Source of the DNA: Caulobacterales bacterium 32-69-10
GTDB lineage: Bacteria; Pseudomonadota; Alphaproteobacteria; Caulobacterales; Caulobacteraceae
DNA: 33,514 bases
Assembly: GCA_002280485.1 (NCBI GenBank)
Contig: NCED01000023.1
Coordinates: 1 to 33,514, forward strand
Reading direction: 5' to 3'
Part shown: one piece after another, positions 23,263-33,406 of the stretch
Numbering within the stretch: position 1 is the first letter of the stretch
Layout: each line of letters starts with the position of its first letter
The notes under the pieces: generated by a model
What the model saw: only the letters and a program-made list of their open reading frames with translations
Database searches by the model: none
What the model was told of the DNA's origin: nothing
Position numbers and translations under genes: made by a program

Positions 23263-23814
23263 ATGAGCAAGTTCGACCAGTTCAAGGCTAAGCTCCGCCC
23301 CGGACAGACCTACCGGCGGGCGGACCTGGCCCAATGGTCGACGGCCGTCGATCGCCACCTCAAGGAAGCGGTGCAGGCCGGCGTGCTGACCAAGCTGGCC
23401 GGCGGCCTCTACTATGCGCCCAAACAGACGGTGTTCGGGAAGGCCCCGCCCGAGCTGGCCTCGCCCAACGCCTACAATGCGCTGGGGGTCGGCACGACCC
23501 AGCTGCACAACAAGACCGTGGTTTATAACCACAAGCGCCACGGCAAGTTCGCCCTGGGCGGCCGCACCTACGACTTCCGCATGAAACCCGCCTTCCCCAA
23601 GAAGCTCAGCCGGGAATTCCTGCTGGTCGATCTGGTCAACAACCTCGATCAGCTCGGCGAGAGCGCCGACGAGGTGCTCGAGCGCGTCAAGGCGCGCCTG
23701 GCCGCCAGCGATACGGCGCGGGTGAAGAAGGCGGTCCAGAGCTATGGCTCGGAACGGGCCAAGAAGTTCTTCGCCCGCGCCCTTGCCGAGGTCGGGATGC
23801 AGGATGCCGCCTGA
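23263..23814 (+). CDS. AbiEi/DUF6088-type antitoxin
   Basis: A 183-residue protein of the AbiEi-like antitoxin group. The N-terminal winged helix (about 1-60) includes RRADLAQW and ends AGVLTKLAGGLYYAPK, the usual AbiEi wing. The C-terminal domain follows, with SPNAYNALGVGTTQLHNKTVV and RTYDFRMKPAFPKKL. AbiEi binds the operon's promoter and counters the AbiEii toxin without direct contact (type IV toxin-antitoxin). GGAG lies just ahead of the ATG at 23263. Its end overlaps the toxin start by eleven bases, so the pair is coupled, and a spaced inverted repeat upstream fits autoregulation. Confidence 0.85.
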   Translation: MSKFDQFKAKLRPGQTYRRADLAQWSTAVDRHLKEAVQAGVLTKLAGGLYYAPKQTVFGKAPPELASPNAYNALGVGTTQLHNKTVVYNHKRHGKFALGGRTYDFRMKPAFPKKLSREFLLVDLVNNLDQLGESADEVLERVKARLAASDTARVKKAVQSYGSERAKKFFARALAEVGMQDAA

Positions 23815-24751
23815 CCTCCTGCACAACCATCGTCAGTTTGCCGATCTGATCCGCATCGTCGCCGAGGCGCAGGGTATCGCCCCGGCGCTGGTCGAGAAGG
23901 ACTATTGGATCATGCAGAGCCTTTACGGCCTGCAGCAGCTGGGCCTGACCTTCGAGCTGAAGGGTGGCACATCGCTCTCCAAGGGCTACGGACTGATCAG
24001 TCGTTTCTCGGAAGACATCGACATCCGCATCGCGCCGCCAGCCGATCCGCCAGTGATGATCGGCCGCAATCACGACAAGGCGGCGCACGTCCAAAGCCGC
24101 AAGGACTTCTACGATCGGCTTGCGCAGACCATCGTCATCGACGGCATCACCTCGGTCGAGCGCGACACGGCGTTTGATGACCCTCGCCAATATCGCAGCG
24201 CCGGCATCCGCCTGACCTACGCCAGCATCAATGGATCTGTCGAAGGCCTAAAAGACGGCGTGCTGCTGGAGGTGGGCTTCGACGATGTCGCACCCAACGA
24301 AGCCCGCGACATCTCCTCGTGGGCCTATGACTTCGCCGCCAGCCGGGTCGAGATCCTCGACAACCGCGCCCTGGGCGTCGCCTGCTACCATCCGGGCCAT
24401 ACGCTGGTCGAAAAGCTGCAGGCGATCTCCACCAAGTTTCGCCTGCAGCAGGAGACGGGGGCGTTCCCGCCCAACTTCATGCGCCACTACTACGACGTCT
24501 ATTCCTTGCTCAAGGATCCGACCGTGCAGGTGTTTGTCGGCACGCAAAACTATCTCGACCACAAGGCCAAGCGCTTCCCAAAGGCCGACAATCCGATCAT
24601 CGCCGAGAACGAGGCCTTCGTGCTGAGCGACCCCGAGACCCGCGCCACGCTGCAGAAGGCCTACGCCGCGTCGAGCGCGCTCTATTTTCGCGGCCAGCCG
24701 GCCTTCGACGACATCCTGGCTAAAATCGCCAAGTGGGCGCCCAAACTGTAG
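23804..24751 (+). CDS. AbiEii/AbiGii-type nucleotidyltransferase toxin
   Basis: A 315-residue nucleotidyltransferase of the AbiEii family. VEKDYWIMQSL at 30-40 precedes the active site KGGTSLSKGYGLISRFSEDID at 53-73; the GGTSLSK loop binds nucleotide, and Asp71 and Asp73 hold metal. AbiEii/MenT-type toxins add nucleotides to tRNA or other targets and stop growth in phage-infected cells. The ATG at 23804 overlaps the antitoxin gene. The helical second half and length match the family and the motifs are intact, so it is probably active. The exact target is unknown. Confidence 0.87.
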   Translation: MPPDLLHNHRQFADLIRIVAEAQGIAPALVEKDYWIMQSLYGLQQLGLTFELKGGTSLSKGYGLISRFSEDIDIRIAPPADPPVMIGRNHDKAAHVQSRKDFYDRLAQTIVIDGITSVERDTAFDDPRQYRSAGIRLTYASINGSVEGLKDGVLLEVGFDDVAPNEARDISSWAYDFAASRVEILDNRALGVACYHPGHTLVEKLQAISTKFRLQQETGAFPPNFMRHYYDVYSLLKDPTVQVFVGTQNYLDHKAKRFPKADNPIIAENEAFVLSDPETRATLQKAYAASSALYFRGQPAFDDILAKIAKWAPKL

Positions 24752-24871
24752 GTCAGCGGACCATCGCCGCGGTCGGACCGACGACGCTCGCCGAAGGCCA
24801 AGGCATTGGGCGATTTGACCGTCGCGGTCCCGCTTATCCGCAATGCGAGTCTGCGCCTCTTAATTTTGGGC

Positions 24872-24902
24872 TTGAGTCTGTAGTCGCTACAGACCGTATC
24901 TA
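24872..24902 (+). promoter_or_regulatory. MerR-type promoter-operator of merCA
   Basis: TTGAGT (24872-24877) and TATCTA (24897-24902) are 19 bases apart, the overlong spacing that MerR proteins correct by untwisting DNA. Inside the spacer region is a perfect 8-bp dyad, GTCTGTAG TCG CTACAGAC (24876-24894). A second copy lies at 27770-27800 in the opposite direction. This is a very strong match to a mer operator. Confidence 0.9.
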
Positions 24903-24979
24903 ACCGTCATGAGCCTCATCGCCATGCTGCGTCTTGCCTGCAGCGTCGCTCTGAAGGTTCCAGCGAAGCTGCCGAGGCC

Positions 24980-27086
<2,107 letters not shown>

Positions 27087-27142
27087 AGCTTTGCGGACGA
27101 CGGACAGGGCGCGCCGGAAGATAACGATAAATCCAGGCGATT

Positions 27143-27171
27143 AAGCGCAGGGATGCTCCGCCCTAGCGCTT
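27143..27171. terminator. Stem-loop between convergent merA and merT-like genes
   Basis: AAGCGCAGGG pairs with CCCTAGCGCTT, giving a 10-bp stem with one bulged A and an eight-base loop. It lies 57 bases after the merA stop, in the 241-base gap that otherwise shows no gene. No strong T-run follows on the plus strand; on the minus strand a T-rich stretch (ATTTATCG) follows at some distance. It may serve both convergent genes. Confidence 0.4.
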
Positions 27172-27327
27172 CCAAGCGGCGTGATCATCTCAGAGAGGCG
27201 GGCGGGCACGACGCCTCAGGCCCAAGACGTCCCGGGGTCCATTGTCGCGACCCCACTCGGCCAGGAGGGACGGTCTAACTGCGTCAAAGCGACGGCGCCG
27301 CGGCATCGTCCCGAGCAGCGACATCGC

Positions 27328-27741
27328 TCATCCGCGGGCGTTTCGGATCAGGGCCAGGGCCCACGGCTCGACGAACGGCTGCCAAGCCAGAGCCAATAGG
27401 GTGAGCAAGGTGGCCGCGCTCAACAAGCCAATGCCCAGGTGCGAGGGTGCGGCGCAGGCGTTGTCCACCTTGCACATCCGTGCGCGCCGCCAAGTGAGCA
27501 CCCAGCCGACACCGATCACGACCAGCGCGGCGAGCGTGATCCAGGTCCGCTGACCGGCGATCCAGCTAAAGCCTCCAAGGCCTAGACCGGCCAAGGCCAG
27601 TGACATCGGCAGGACGCAGCAAGCGGCCCAGGCGAAGACGGCGCCCGCTGCGGCGGCGAACGCCGCCCAACTCAAGGCCGTCTCGGCGGGCCTGCGCCCT
27701 GGTCCGTCTCGTTGGGCGCGAAGCCCGTTAGATGCCGTCAT
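27328..27741 (-). CDS. merT: MerT-like mercuric transport protein
   Basis: A 137-residue membrane protein with three hydrophobic helices. The first carries the adjacent Cys pair WAACCVLP (Cys41, Cys42), and the loop after helix two has a second pair, MCKVDNAC (Cys90, Cys96), the layout of MerT, which hands Hg(II) across the inner membrane to MerA. The ATG at 27741 has AGGAG eight bases upstream; the longer frame to 27861 crosses the operator and merR start. It is divergent from merR and lies downstream of a minus-strand MerR-type promoter. No merP is present. It diverges from the Tn501 form, so the exact metal should be regarded as inferred. Confidence 0.8.
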   Translation of the reverse strand: MTASNGLRAQRDGPGRRPAETALSWAAFAAAAGAVFAWAACCVLPMSLALAGLGLGGFSWIAGQRTWITLAALVVIGVGWVLTWRRARMCKVDNACAAPSHLGIGLLSAATLLTLLALAWQPFVEPWALALIRNARG

Positions 27742-27769
27742 GGCGCCCACTCCTGGTGCAAGCCCGATG

Positions 27770-27800
27770 ATGATGCCATCTGTAGCGACTACAGACTCAA
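27770..27800 (-). promoter_or_regulatory. Second MerR-type promoter-operator, divergent merT-like/merR
   Basis: On the minus strand TTGAGT (27795-27800) and CATCAT (27770-27775) are 19 bases apart around the dyad TCTGTAG TCG CTACAGA (27779-27795). Twenty-two bases are identical to the operator ahead of merC, but the -10 is weaker. It should drive the merT-like gene and let MerR repress its own gene. Confidence 0.85.
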
Positions 27801-27824
27801 GTCCTAATTGAAAGCCACACCCCC

Positions 27825-28268
27825 ATGGCCGAACATGCGATCCAGATTGGCGAGCTCTCACGCCGCACGGGCTGCAACATCGAGACGATCCGGTACTACG
27901 AAAGGATTGGCCTCATGCCAGCCCCGCCGCGGCGCGGCCGCTACCGCAGCTACGACGCCGACCACGTGGGTCGACTTGGCTTCGTGCGAAGGGCCCGCGA
28001 ACTGGGCTTCACCCTGGATGAGGTGCGGACCCTTCTGGACCTGGCCGCCGGGGGAGCTGCCGCATGCCTTGAGGCTCGCACTCTCGCTGCGTCGCACCTG
28101 CTCGATATCCGGGCCAGGATCGCCGACCTACGGCGGATGGAGCGGGTGCTAAACCAGTCAGTTCAAGCCTGTGACGCCGAGCAGGCTTCGTGCTGCCCGC
28201 TCATTGAGGCCCTTTACGCCGACCACGGAAAATCAGCTGGGGGCCGCGCCACGAAGATTGCGATCTAA
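27825..28268 (+). CDS. merR: MerR mercury-responsive regulator
   Basis: A 147-residue MerR-family protein. The winged helix runs ELSRRTGCNIETIRYYERIGL and RRGRYRSYDADHVGRL, followed by the long dimer helix. Three cysteines suited to Hg(II) are at 81, 116 and 124 (in CCPLIEAL); the loop between the last two is one residue shorter than in Tn501 MerR, where they are C82, C117 and C126. Cys123 is extra. It twists the 19-base-spaced mer promoters when Hg(II) binds. It starts 25 bases after the second operator, while the merCA operator is almost 3 kb upstream, so a single MerR should control both. Confidence 0.92.
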   Translation: MAEHAIQIGELSRRTGCNIETIRYYERIGLMPAPPRRGRYRSYDADHVGRLGFVRRARELGFTLDEVRTLLDLAAGGAAACLEARTLAASHLLDIRARIADLRRMERVLNQSVQACDAEQASCCPLIEALYADHGKSAGGRATKIAI

Positions 28269-28311
28269 GGGCGCGACTAGACCGGATCCGCAGCGGGCGG
28301 GAACAAGCGCC

Positions 28312-29586
28312 TCAGGTGACAAAAACCGGTGCAAACCCGCCGCCGGGGGTCCTGAAATTGGTGGTTTGGCCCTGATAGACCCGCGCCGCGGTCAGAAGCG
28401 GCGACCCCCCGTAGGTGTAGAGGCGAACGTCGAGCTTTAGCGCCTTGATCTCCCCGTCGATCCTGATCCGACGCTCGCTTGGAACGGCCAGCTCCTGGGC
28501 AATGTAACCGCCCTGTCGAACGGCCTCCCAGACGCCGCGCGTCATCTTATCGCCGCGGTAGACCGCCTTACCCCCATGGCCGCCGGCCGGTTTGAAGAAG
28601 TAGCGCTTCCGGGCCGACCAGAGCTCATCGGCGTTCGCGGCGGTCACCATTACCGTGTGGGGAACCGCCAAAAGGCTCTGCCGCTGATCGGGCGTCAGCC
28701 CGAAAGCTTTGGCGGCGACAGAATCGGATAGCAGCGTCAGGTTCCGCTTGTCAGCGAAGAGCGCGTGGTTGCGGGGGCTCGGCGTTAGGACGACGGCGCC
28801 GCCAACGTAGGCGTCTCGCAAGGCTTCATGGCCGGCAGCTTCCAATGAGAAGTCCACAAGGCGATTGTAAACGAGGTCGATCACCTCCCCGTCGTGCTGC
28901 AACACCCCTCCGGTAAAGCGAAGCTCGCCCGGGTCGACGATCCAGACCTTGGCGCCTTGGCGCTCAAAGAACCGCTGCGCCAGCAGGAATTCAGGAAACA
29001 GATACTGCTCGCGCGGCCGGTCATCGACGATGGCGATCGTGCGCGGCTGGTCCGTCCGCCCCTGCAACGCCCATTCGGCCAGGAACATCGCCCAGACCGC
29101 AGCGTCAAACGCCTCCATCGGGGCGGCTCTGATCGCGTCCTCTGCTTCGCGGCAGCACGCGCCCTGAGCACGGGCCAGGAAGGCGTTCAGGAAGGCGCCG
29201 CCCGCGTTGGTGTTGACCTCGATCAGCTTGGGCCCGGCGGCGCCGAGATGAAAGTCGTAGCCCATAAAGACTCCACGCGGTCCGAAGTCGTGGCGCGCGA
29301 TGTCCGGCGCCCACGCGAGCACCGCGGCTTGGTAGGCTGGATCCTCGGCTGCGGCTTCAACCGCATCGACGACGGCGAGCATGGCCTTGAGGTCATGGGC
29401 GGCCAAAAAGACCGGCATGGCCGCGAACAGATGCGGACGAGCCGCGAGCAGAGCGACCGCGAGATCCGGCTCGGGCGCTTCCGCCTGGATCGCGGTGACC
29501 AAGCGATCGCTGTCCAAGGTGACGCAGAAGCACCCGCTGTTGAGGGCCGCGTCGCGGTCGCTCAAGATTGGCGGGTCGTCGGTCAT
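28312..29586 (-). CDS. ATP-grasp enzyme with apparently permuted motif order
   Basis: A 424-residue protein. LIEVNTNAGGAF at 121-132 resembles the metal-binding E-x-N end of ATP-grasp ligases, yet it precedes the nucleotide-binding FFKPAGGHGGKAV at 330-342 and DVRLY at 386-390, which normally come first. This suggests circular permutation of a glutathione-synthetase-like fold that joins an acid to an amine with ATP. The ATG at 29586 overlaps the upstream membrane-protein stop (ATGA). The first and last parts show no signal peptide. Substrates are unknown. I recognise the family only as a conserved, uncharacterised alphaproteobacterial ATP-grasp protein. It is convergent with merR and is not obviously part of mercury resistance. 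Confidence 0.78.
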   Translation of the reverse strand: MTDDPPILSDRDAALNSGCFCVTLDSDRLVTAIQAEAPEPDLAVALLAARPHLFAAMPVFLAAHDLKAMLAVVDAVEAAAEDPAYQAAVLAWAPDIARHDFGPRGVFMGYDFHLGAAGPKLIEVNTNAGGAFLNAFLARAQGACCREAEDAIRAAPMEAFDAAVWAMFLAEWALQGRTDQPRTIAIVDDRPREQYLFPEFLLAQRFFERQGAKVWIVDPGELRFTGGVLQHDGEVIDLVYNRLVDFSLEAAGHEALRDAYVGGAVVLTPSPRNHALFADKRNLTLLSDSVAAKAFGLTPDQRQSLLAVPHTVMVTAANADELWSARKRYFFKPAGGHGGKAVYRGDKMTRGVWEAVRQGGYIAQELAVPSERRIRIDGEIKALKLDVRLYTYGGSPLLTAARVYQGQTTNFRTPGGGFAPVFVT

Positions 29587-30071
29587 GCCCGCCCCTTCGT
29601 GTCGACTGGCGCTTCGCCGCCCCCCAGGGCGGCCAAGGCCAGGCCCAGCGCCCACGCCAGAACCGGCAAAATCAAGAGCCAACGGAAGTCCGACCCGAGG
29701 GCGAAGTTCACGGCGCTCATTCCCGCCACGGACATGAGCCCGGCCAGACCGAGAAGCAGAAGCTCATACCTCGCCATGGCTTTCCCCTGGGCGAGACGCA
29801 CCGCCACCCCGGCGACAAGCACGCCAAGGGCCGCCATCTGCCCGCCCACGACTGCGAACACCAGGCCCAGCCACCCCTCGAGGCGAGGCAGAACCTCGGT
29901 CAGTCGCGACGCGGTCGCGCCCAGAAAGCGCAGATCTTCGGGAAGTAGGGGCGGTCGCACCACCACAAAATAGGCGCCGAGACCAAGCTGATAGGCTGCG
30001 CAGGCGCCGAACAGCCCGGCGGCGGCGCGTCGTGTGCGAAGCTGTGGCGCGTGCGGCCCCGCGCGGATCAC
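29583..30071 (-). CDS. Unknown membrane protein, four helices
   Basis: A 162-residue membrane protein with four hydrophobic segments (about 15-33, 62-82, 93-112 and 128-146). The GTG at 30071 overlaps the stop of the upstream membrane-protein gene by four bases (GTGA), and its own stop overlaps the ATP-grasp start by four bases (ATGA). These two overlaps are the best evidence for this start and for a three-gene operon; a longer open frame to 30254 lies over the upstream gene. I do not recognise the family. A role in anchoring or feeding the ATP-grasp enzyme is possible but unproven. Confidence 0.72.
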   Translation of the reverse strand: MIRAGPHAPQLRTRRAAAGLFGACAAYQLGLGAYFVVVRPPLLPEDLRFLGATASRLTEVLPRLEGWLGLVFAVVGGQMAALGVLVAGVAVRLAQGKAMARYELLLLGLAGLMSVAGMSAVNFALGSDFRWLLILPVLAWALGLALAALGGGEAPVDTKGRA

Positions 30072-30352
30072 CGTTCGAGAAAGGCTAAGGCGTTGAACGC
30101 CAGGGCCACCAAGGCGCCGCCAAGCGCGCCGAAGCCGAGCGACCAGCAAAGGCCGGCCCCCAGGGCCGCCGTCGAGCCGGCTGGGGCAAGGGTGAACAGC
30201 GACAGGTACATATGGCTGGCGTTCGCCCATCCAAGCGAAGCGGCGATCCAGCAAAGGACATACAGCGCGCCGAGCGCGATAGCGCCGGCGGCAGCGCAGC
30301 GGAAAACCGGCAGTCGGCCGCGGATCACGTGGGTGTCGGCCAGGTTTGCCAT
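30068..30352 (-). CDS. Unknown small membrane protein, first gene of the ATP-grasp operon
   Basis: A 94-residue protein with three hydrophobic segments (about 18-39, 46-60 and 63-88), rich in glycine and alanine. The ATG at 30352 has AAGGA about ten bases upstream. Its stop overlaps the next gene's GTG. It lies 77 bases past the trbB stop, where a trbC gene would be expected in a trb operon. It does not look like TrbC, which begins with a signal-like helix and is processed to a pilin, so I treat it as unrelated cargo. Function is unknown. Confidence 0.7.
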   Translation of the reverse strand: MANLADTHVIRGRLPVFRCAAAGAIALGALYVLCWIAASLGWANASHMYLSLFTLAPAGSTAALGAGLCWSLGFGALGGALVALAFNALAFLER

Positions 30353-30429
30353 GGAGAAGGGTCCTTCGTCTAAGAGAAGACTACCCCCATTGTATCGGTT
30401 CCGCTTTGATCTCGATCACGGCCTGTGGG

Positions 30430-31383
30430 CTATGCCGTCTGCAGCGCGTAAGCCCCCTCCCCCCAGCCCGTCACCCGCATGATCTCCGACACCCGACGCC
30501 CGCCCGGTGTGCGCGCTATGTGAATCACCAGGTCGATGGCCTGCCCAATGGCTCGGTGTGGGATGCGCTGGGTCACCTCGCCGATCAGATCCTCCAGCCG
30601 GCTAAGGCCCTCCGCGGTGCTGTTGGCGTGCAACGTGGCCAGCCCCCCAGGATGGCCCGTATTCCAGGCCTTCAACAGATCGAGCGCCGAGCCGTCCCGG
30701 ACCTCGCCGATGACGATGCGGTCGGGCCGAAGCCGCAGGGTGTCGCGCACCAGGTCGGTCATGGTCACCGCGGGCTCGGTGCGTTTAGTCAGCATCTGGA
30801 TCTGGTCGGCCGCCGAGCACTGCAGCTCGGCCGTATCTTCGATCAACACCACCCGGTCCGCGGCAAAGGCCGGCTCCGCCAAGATGGCGTTTGCCAGCGT
30901 GGTCTTTCCCGAACCCGTGCCGCCGACGATCAGAAGGTTCTCGCGCGCCTCAGCCGCGGCCCGGATGATCTCGGCCTGGGCGGCGCTCATCATGCCGCCC
31001 TCGACATAGTCGTCCAGGGTGAACACCACCTCGGGCCGCTTGCGGATCGCAAAGGCCGGCCGCGCCACGACCGGCATGAACGCGCCCTGGAACCGTTCTC
31101 CCGTCTCCGGCAGGGTGGCGCTGACCCGGGGCCGGTCGCGGGTGACCACTTCGCCCGCGTGGTCGGCGAGCAGCCGCAGAATCCGGTCGGCGTCGGCCGC
31201 CGCCAGCAGTTGCCCCGTCCAGGAGCGGCCCTCCCCGATCCGGTCGATCCAGATCTTGCCGTCGGGATTGACCATCACCTCGACCACTAGGCGGTCGGCC
31301 AGAGCCTGCGCGATCACCGGCCCCATGGCCTGGCGCAGGGCGGCGACCTTGCGGTCGAGAACAACGGGATGGCGTTCGGTCAT
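30430..31383 (-). CDS. trbB: TrbB conjugal transfer ATPase (VirB11 family)
   Basis: A 317-residue hexameric ATPase from the ATG at 31383; an in-frame GTG at 31398 would add five residues. The N-terminal domain spans about 1-120. Walker A GGTGSGKTT is at 154-162, followed by VLIEDTAELQC (Asp box), RLRPDRIVIGEVRDG (Walker B) and TGHPGGLATLHANS (His box), the VirB11/TrbB set. It powers pilus assembly and DNA transfer of a P-type type IV secretion system on the cytoplasmic face. It follows traG on the same strand with 24 bases between, the standard order, but no trbC or trbD follows within the window. Confidence 0.93.
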   Translation of the reverse strand: MTERHPVVLDRKVAALRQAMGPVIAQALADRLVVEVMVNPDGKIWIDRIGEGRSWTGQLLAAADADRILRLLADHAGEVVTRDRPRVSATLPETGERFQGAFMPVVARPAFAIRKRPEVVFTLDDYVEGGMMSAAQAEIIRAAAEARENLLIVGGTGSGKTTLANAILAEPAFAADRVVLIEDTAELQCSAADQIQMLTKRTEPAVTMTDLVRDTLRLRPDRIVIGEVRDGSALDLLKAWNTGHPGGLATLHANSTAEGLSRLEDLIGEVTQRIPHRAIGQAIDLVIHIARTPGGRRVSEIMRVTGWGEGAYALQTA

Positions 31384-31407
31384 GGGGCGCTCACGCAAAG
31401 GGAGGGG

Positions 31408-33399
31408 TCAAAGACTGCCATCGTCGTCATCGGCCCGTAGAGCCGCGATAGGGGCCATGGTCAGGTAATCGGCGGTCGATACCACCTCGGGCTCGCCTGG
31501 GGCCTCTGCAGGCCCCTCAGCGCCGCTGTAGCGGGGTTTGGGCACGCGAACACCGGCGAAGGGCTCAGGCGGCGCGCAGACGGCCCTGACGCCTCGCCAA
31601 TCGATGCTGGCCGGTCCTGGCAGGTCCGCGGCGCCCGGCCGCTGCTCGTAGGCCGCCGGCACGCCATGGAAGTAGTCGCCGGTGCGCGCCTTGAAGAACG
31701 GCTCTTCGTAGTAGCGGATCTTGTCGGCCAGGATCGGCTTGGTGTTGTTGACGAACAGGAACTGCTTGCGATCGTCGAGGCCCCGCACGTCCTCCTCCGA
31801 CAGGATGTAGCGCTGCTGTTCGGACTGCGAGGTCGACCGGTGCGCCCGCCCGAACAGGCTGCGCGGGTCGCTGTAGCTCTCCCGCATCTCCAGCGCCTTG
31901 CCGGCGCGGCGCGTGACCTTCTCGATGCTCGTCGGCTCCGACGTCGCGAAGGTCGCGGTGATGTGCATGTTGTCGAATAACGGCGTTTTGTCACCATACC
32001 TGGAGAACACGTCGTTGAAGCTCTGGCACACCAGGTGGGCGGTGATCCCGTAGCCGGCCATTTCGCCCATCGCATTTTCCAGAAAAGGCAAACTGCCAAG
32101 CTTGGGAAACTCGTCGAGCAGCAGCAGAAGCCGATGACGTTTGCGCCGCCGCCGGCTATCATAGTGCTCGTGCTCCATCAGGCTGTTCACGCTCTGGCGG
32201 ATGAACACCCGCACCAGGAACGCCAGGCGGTCGGCATGGGCCTGCGGGGTGATCAGGTAGAAGGTCACCGGCGCCTCGGCGCAGACCAGGTCACCGATCG
32301 AGAAGTCGGACCAGCTGGTGGCGTACTCAACCAGCGGATCGGCCCACAGCGACAGCGACGCCCGGCAGGTGGCCAGCACATTGGACTTCACCCGCTCGTC
32401 CATGCCGGCCAGCGCGGTCGCCCCCAGCTTCACCTCGGGATGGATCTCTGGGATCGGCGCGCCGCCCTCGTCGCGCGCCAGGCCATCGGCCGCGTGATAA
32501 TCCGGCCGATGCCGGTGATGGGTGTGCAGCATGGCGTGCAGGGTCGGCTCGATATCGATCAGCAGCCGGCGAACCTGGGCGAGGTTCTTGAGCTCGTCGG
32601 GCTCGCTGTAGAGGACGTGCAGGATCACCGCCGTGAAGAAGTCGGTAGCGCTCTGGTCCCAGAAGTTCAGGTCGCCGGCCTTGCGGCCCAGCGGGTCGAC
32701 CAGGATGCCGACCACGTTCTGAATGTCGGCGATTTCCATCGGGCCCTTGCGGACTTCGAACAGCGGATTCCAGCGCACCGTGTTGGGGTCGGTCGGGGCG
32801 AAGTAGAAGACGTGGCTGAACGTCTTCCGATGATCGGCGGTGATGTGCCAAAGCTCGCCCTTGCGGTCGTAGACAAAGGCGCTCTCGGGCCAGGCCACCA
32901 GGGTTGGCACCACATGGCCGGCCCCCTTCCCGCTTCGCGAGGCGCCGACGATGATCGCGTGCTCAGGTCCGCCATAGGTCAGGTAGCGGCCTTTGAAGCG
33001 CCCCAGCACCCGGCCCCGGACCTGGCCGCCTTGCCCGAACAGTTTGGCCCGCGCGACGTCCGCCAGATCCGCCCACGCGTCGCGGCCAAACGCCTTGGGC
33101 GCGCGCGCCGAACCGCGCGTCGCCAGCGCCACCAAAAGGATCGGCGCCAGGGCGACGGCGAGCCCCACCAGGCCCGCCCCGTCGAACAGGCGCGGATAGC
33201 GCGGTTGCAGGGCCAGATACCACTGCGCGAAGGCCCACGGCCGATAGAGGCGCACTGGACCGATATCGGCCCAGCCCGGCCCCAAGGCGGCGGCGTAGTG
33301 CAGGCCATGCGCCGCCTGCTGGGTCGCCCAGCCGAGGCCCAGCAAGATCGCCAACAGCGCGATCGGCAGCACCAGGGCGAGGCGTTGGGATGTGCTCAT
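31408..33399 (-). CDS. traG: TraG/VirD4 coupling protein
   Basis: A 663-residue coupling protein. Two membrane helices at about 7-25 and 75-93 flank a periplasmic loop, then comes the ATPase domain with Walker A GASRSGKG at 152-159 and Walker B LLLLLDEFPKLGSLPF near 425, followed by the TraG/VirD4 signature AHLVCQSFNDVFSRYG. It docks the relaxase-bound DNA at the secretion channel. The C-terminal tail (about 580-663) is proline-rich and acidic. It lies 7 bases downstream of the end of a gene that runs off the window, and precedes trbB. Length and motifs are intact, so this part of the transfer apparatus looks functional. Confidence 0.94.
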   Translation of the reverse strand: MSTSQRLALVLPIALLAILLGLGWATQQAAHGLHYAAALGPGWADIGPVRLYRPWAFAQWYLALQPRYPRLFDGAGLVGLAVALAPILLVALATRGSARAPKAFGRDAWADLADVARAKLFGQGGQVRGRVLGRFKGRYLTYGGPEHAIIVGASRSGKGAGHVVPTLVAWPESAFVYDRKGELWHITADHRKTFSHVFYFAPTDPNTVRWNPLFEVRKGPMEIADIQNVVGILVDPLGRKAGDLNFWDQSATDFFTAVILHVLYSEPDELKNLAQVRRLLIDIEPTLHAMLHTHHRHRPDYHAADGLARDEGGAPIPEIHPEVKLGATALAGMDERVKSNVLATCRASLSLWADPLVEYATSWSDFSIGDLVCAEAPVTFYLITPQAHADRLAFLVRVFIRQSVNSLMEHEHYDSRRRRKRHRLLLLLDEFPKLGSLPFLENAMGEMAGYGITAHLVCQSFNDVFSRYGDKTPLFDNMHITATFATSEPTSIEKVTRRAGKALEMRESYSDPRSLFGRAHRSTSQSEQQRYILSEEDVRGLDDRKQFLFVNNTKPILADKIRYYEEPFFKARTGDYFHGVPAAYEQRPGAADLPGPASIDWRGVRAVCAPPEPFAGVRVPKPRYSGAEGPAEAPGEPEVVSTADYLTMAPIAALRADDDDGSL

Positions 33400-33406
33400 G
33401 GGGACC

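Noticed and set aside
24752..24871. Several short GGTC/GACC repeats after the AbiEii gene
   Set aside because: Short overlapping stems of 5 bp in GC-rich DNA, no clear terminator.
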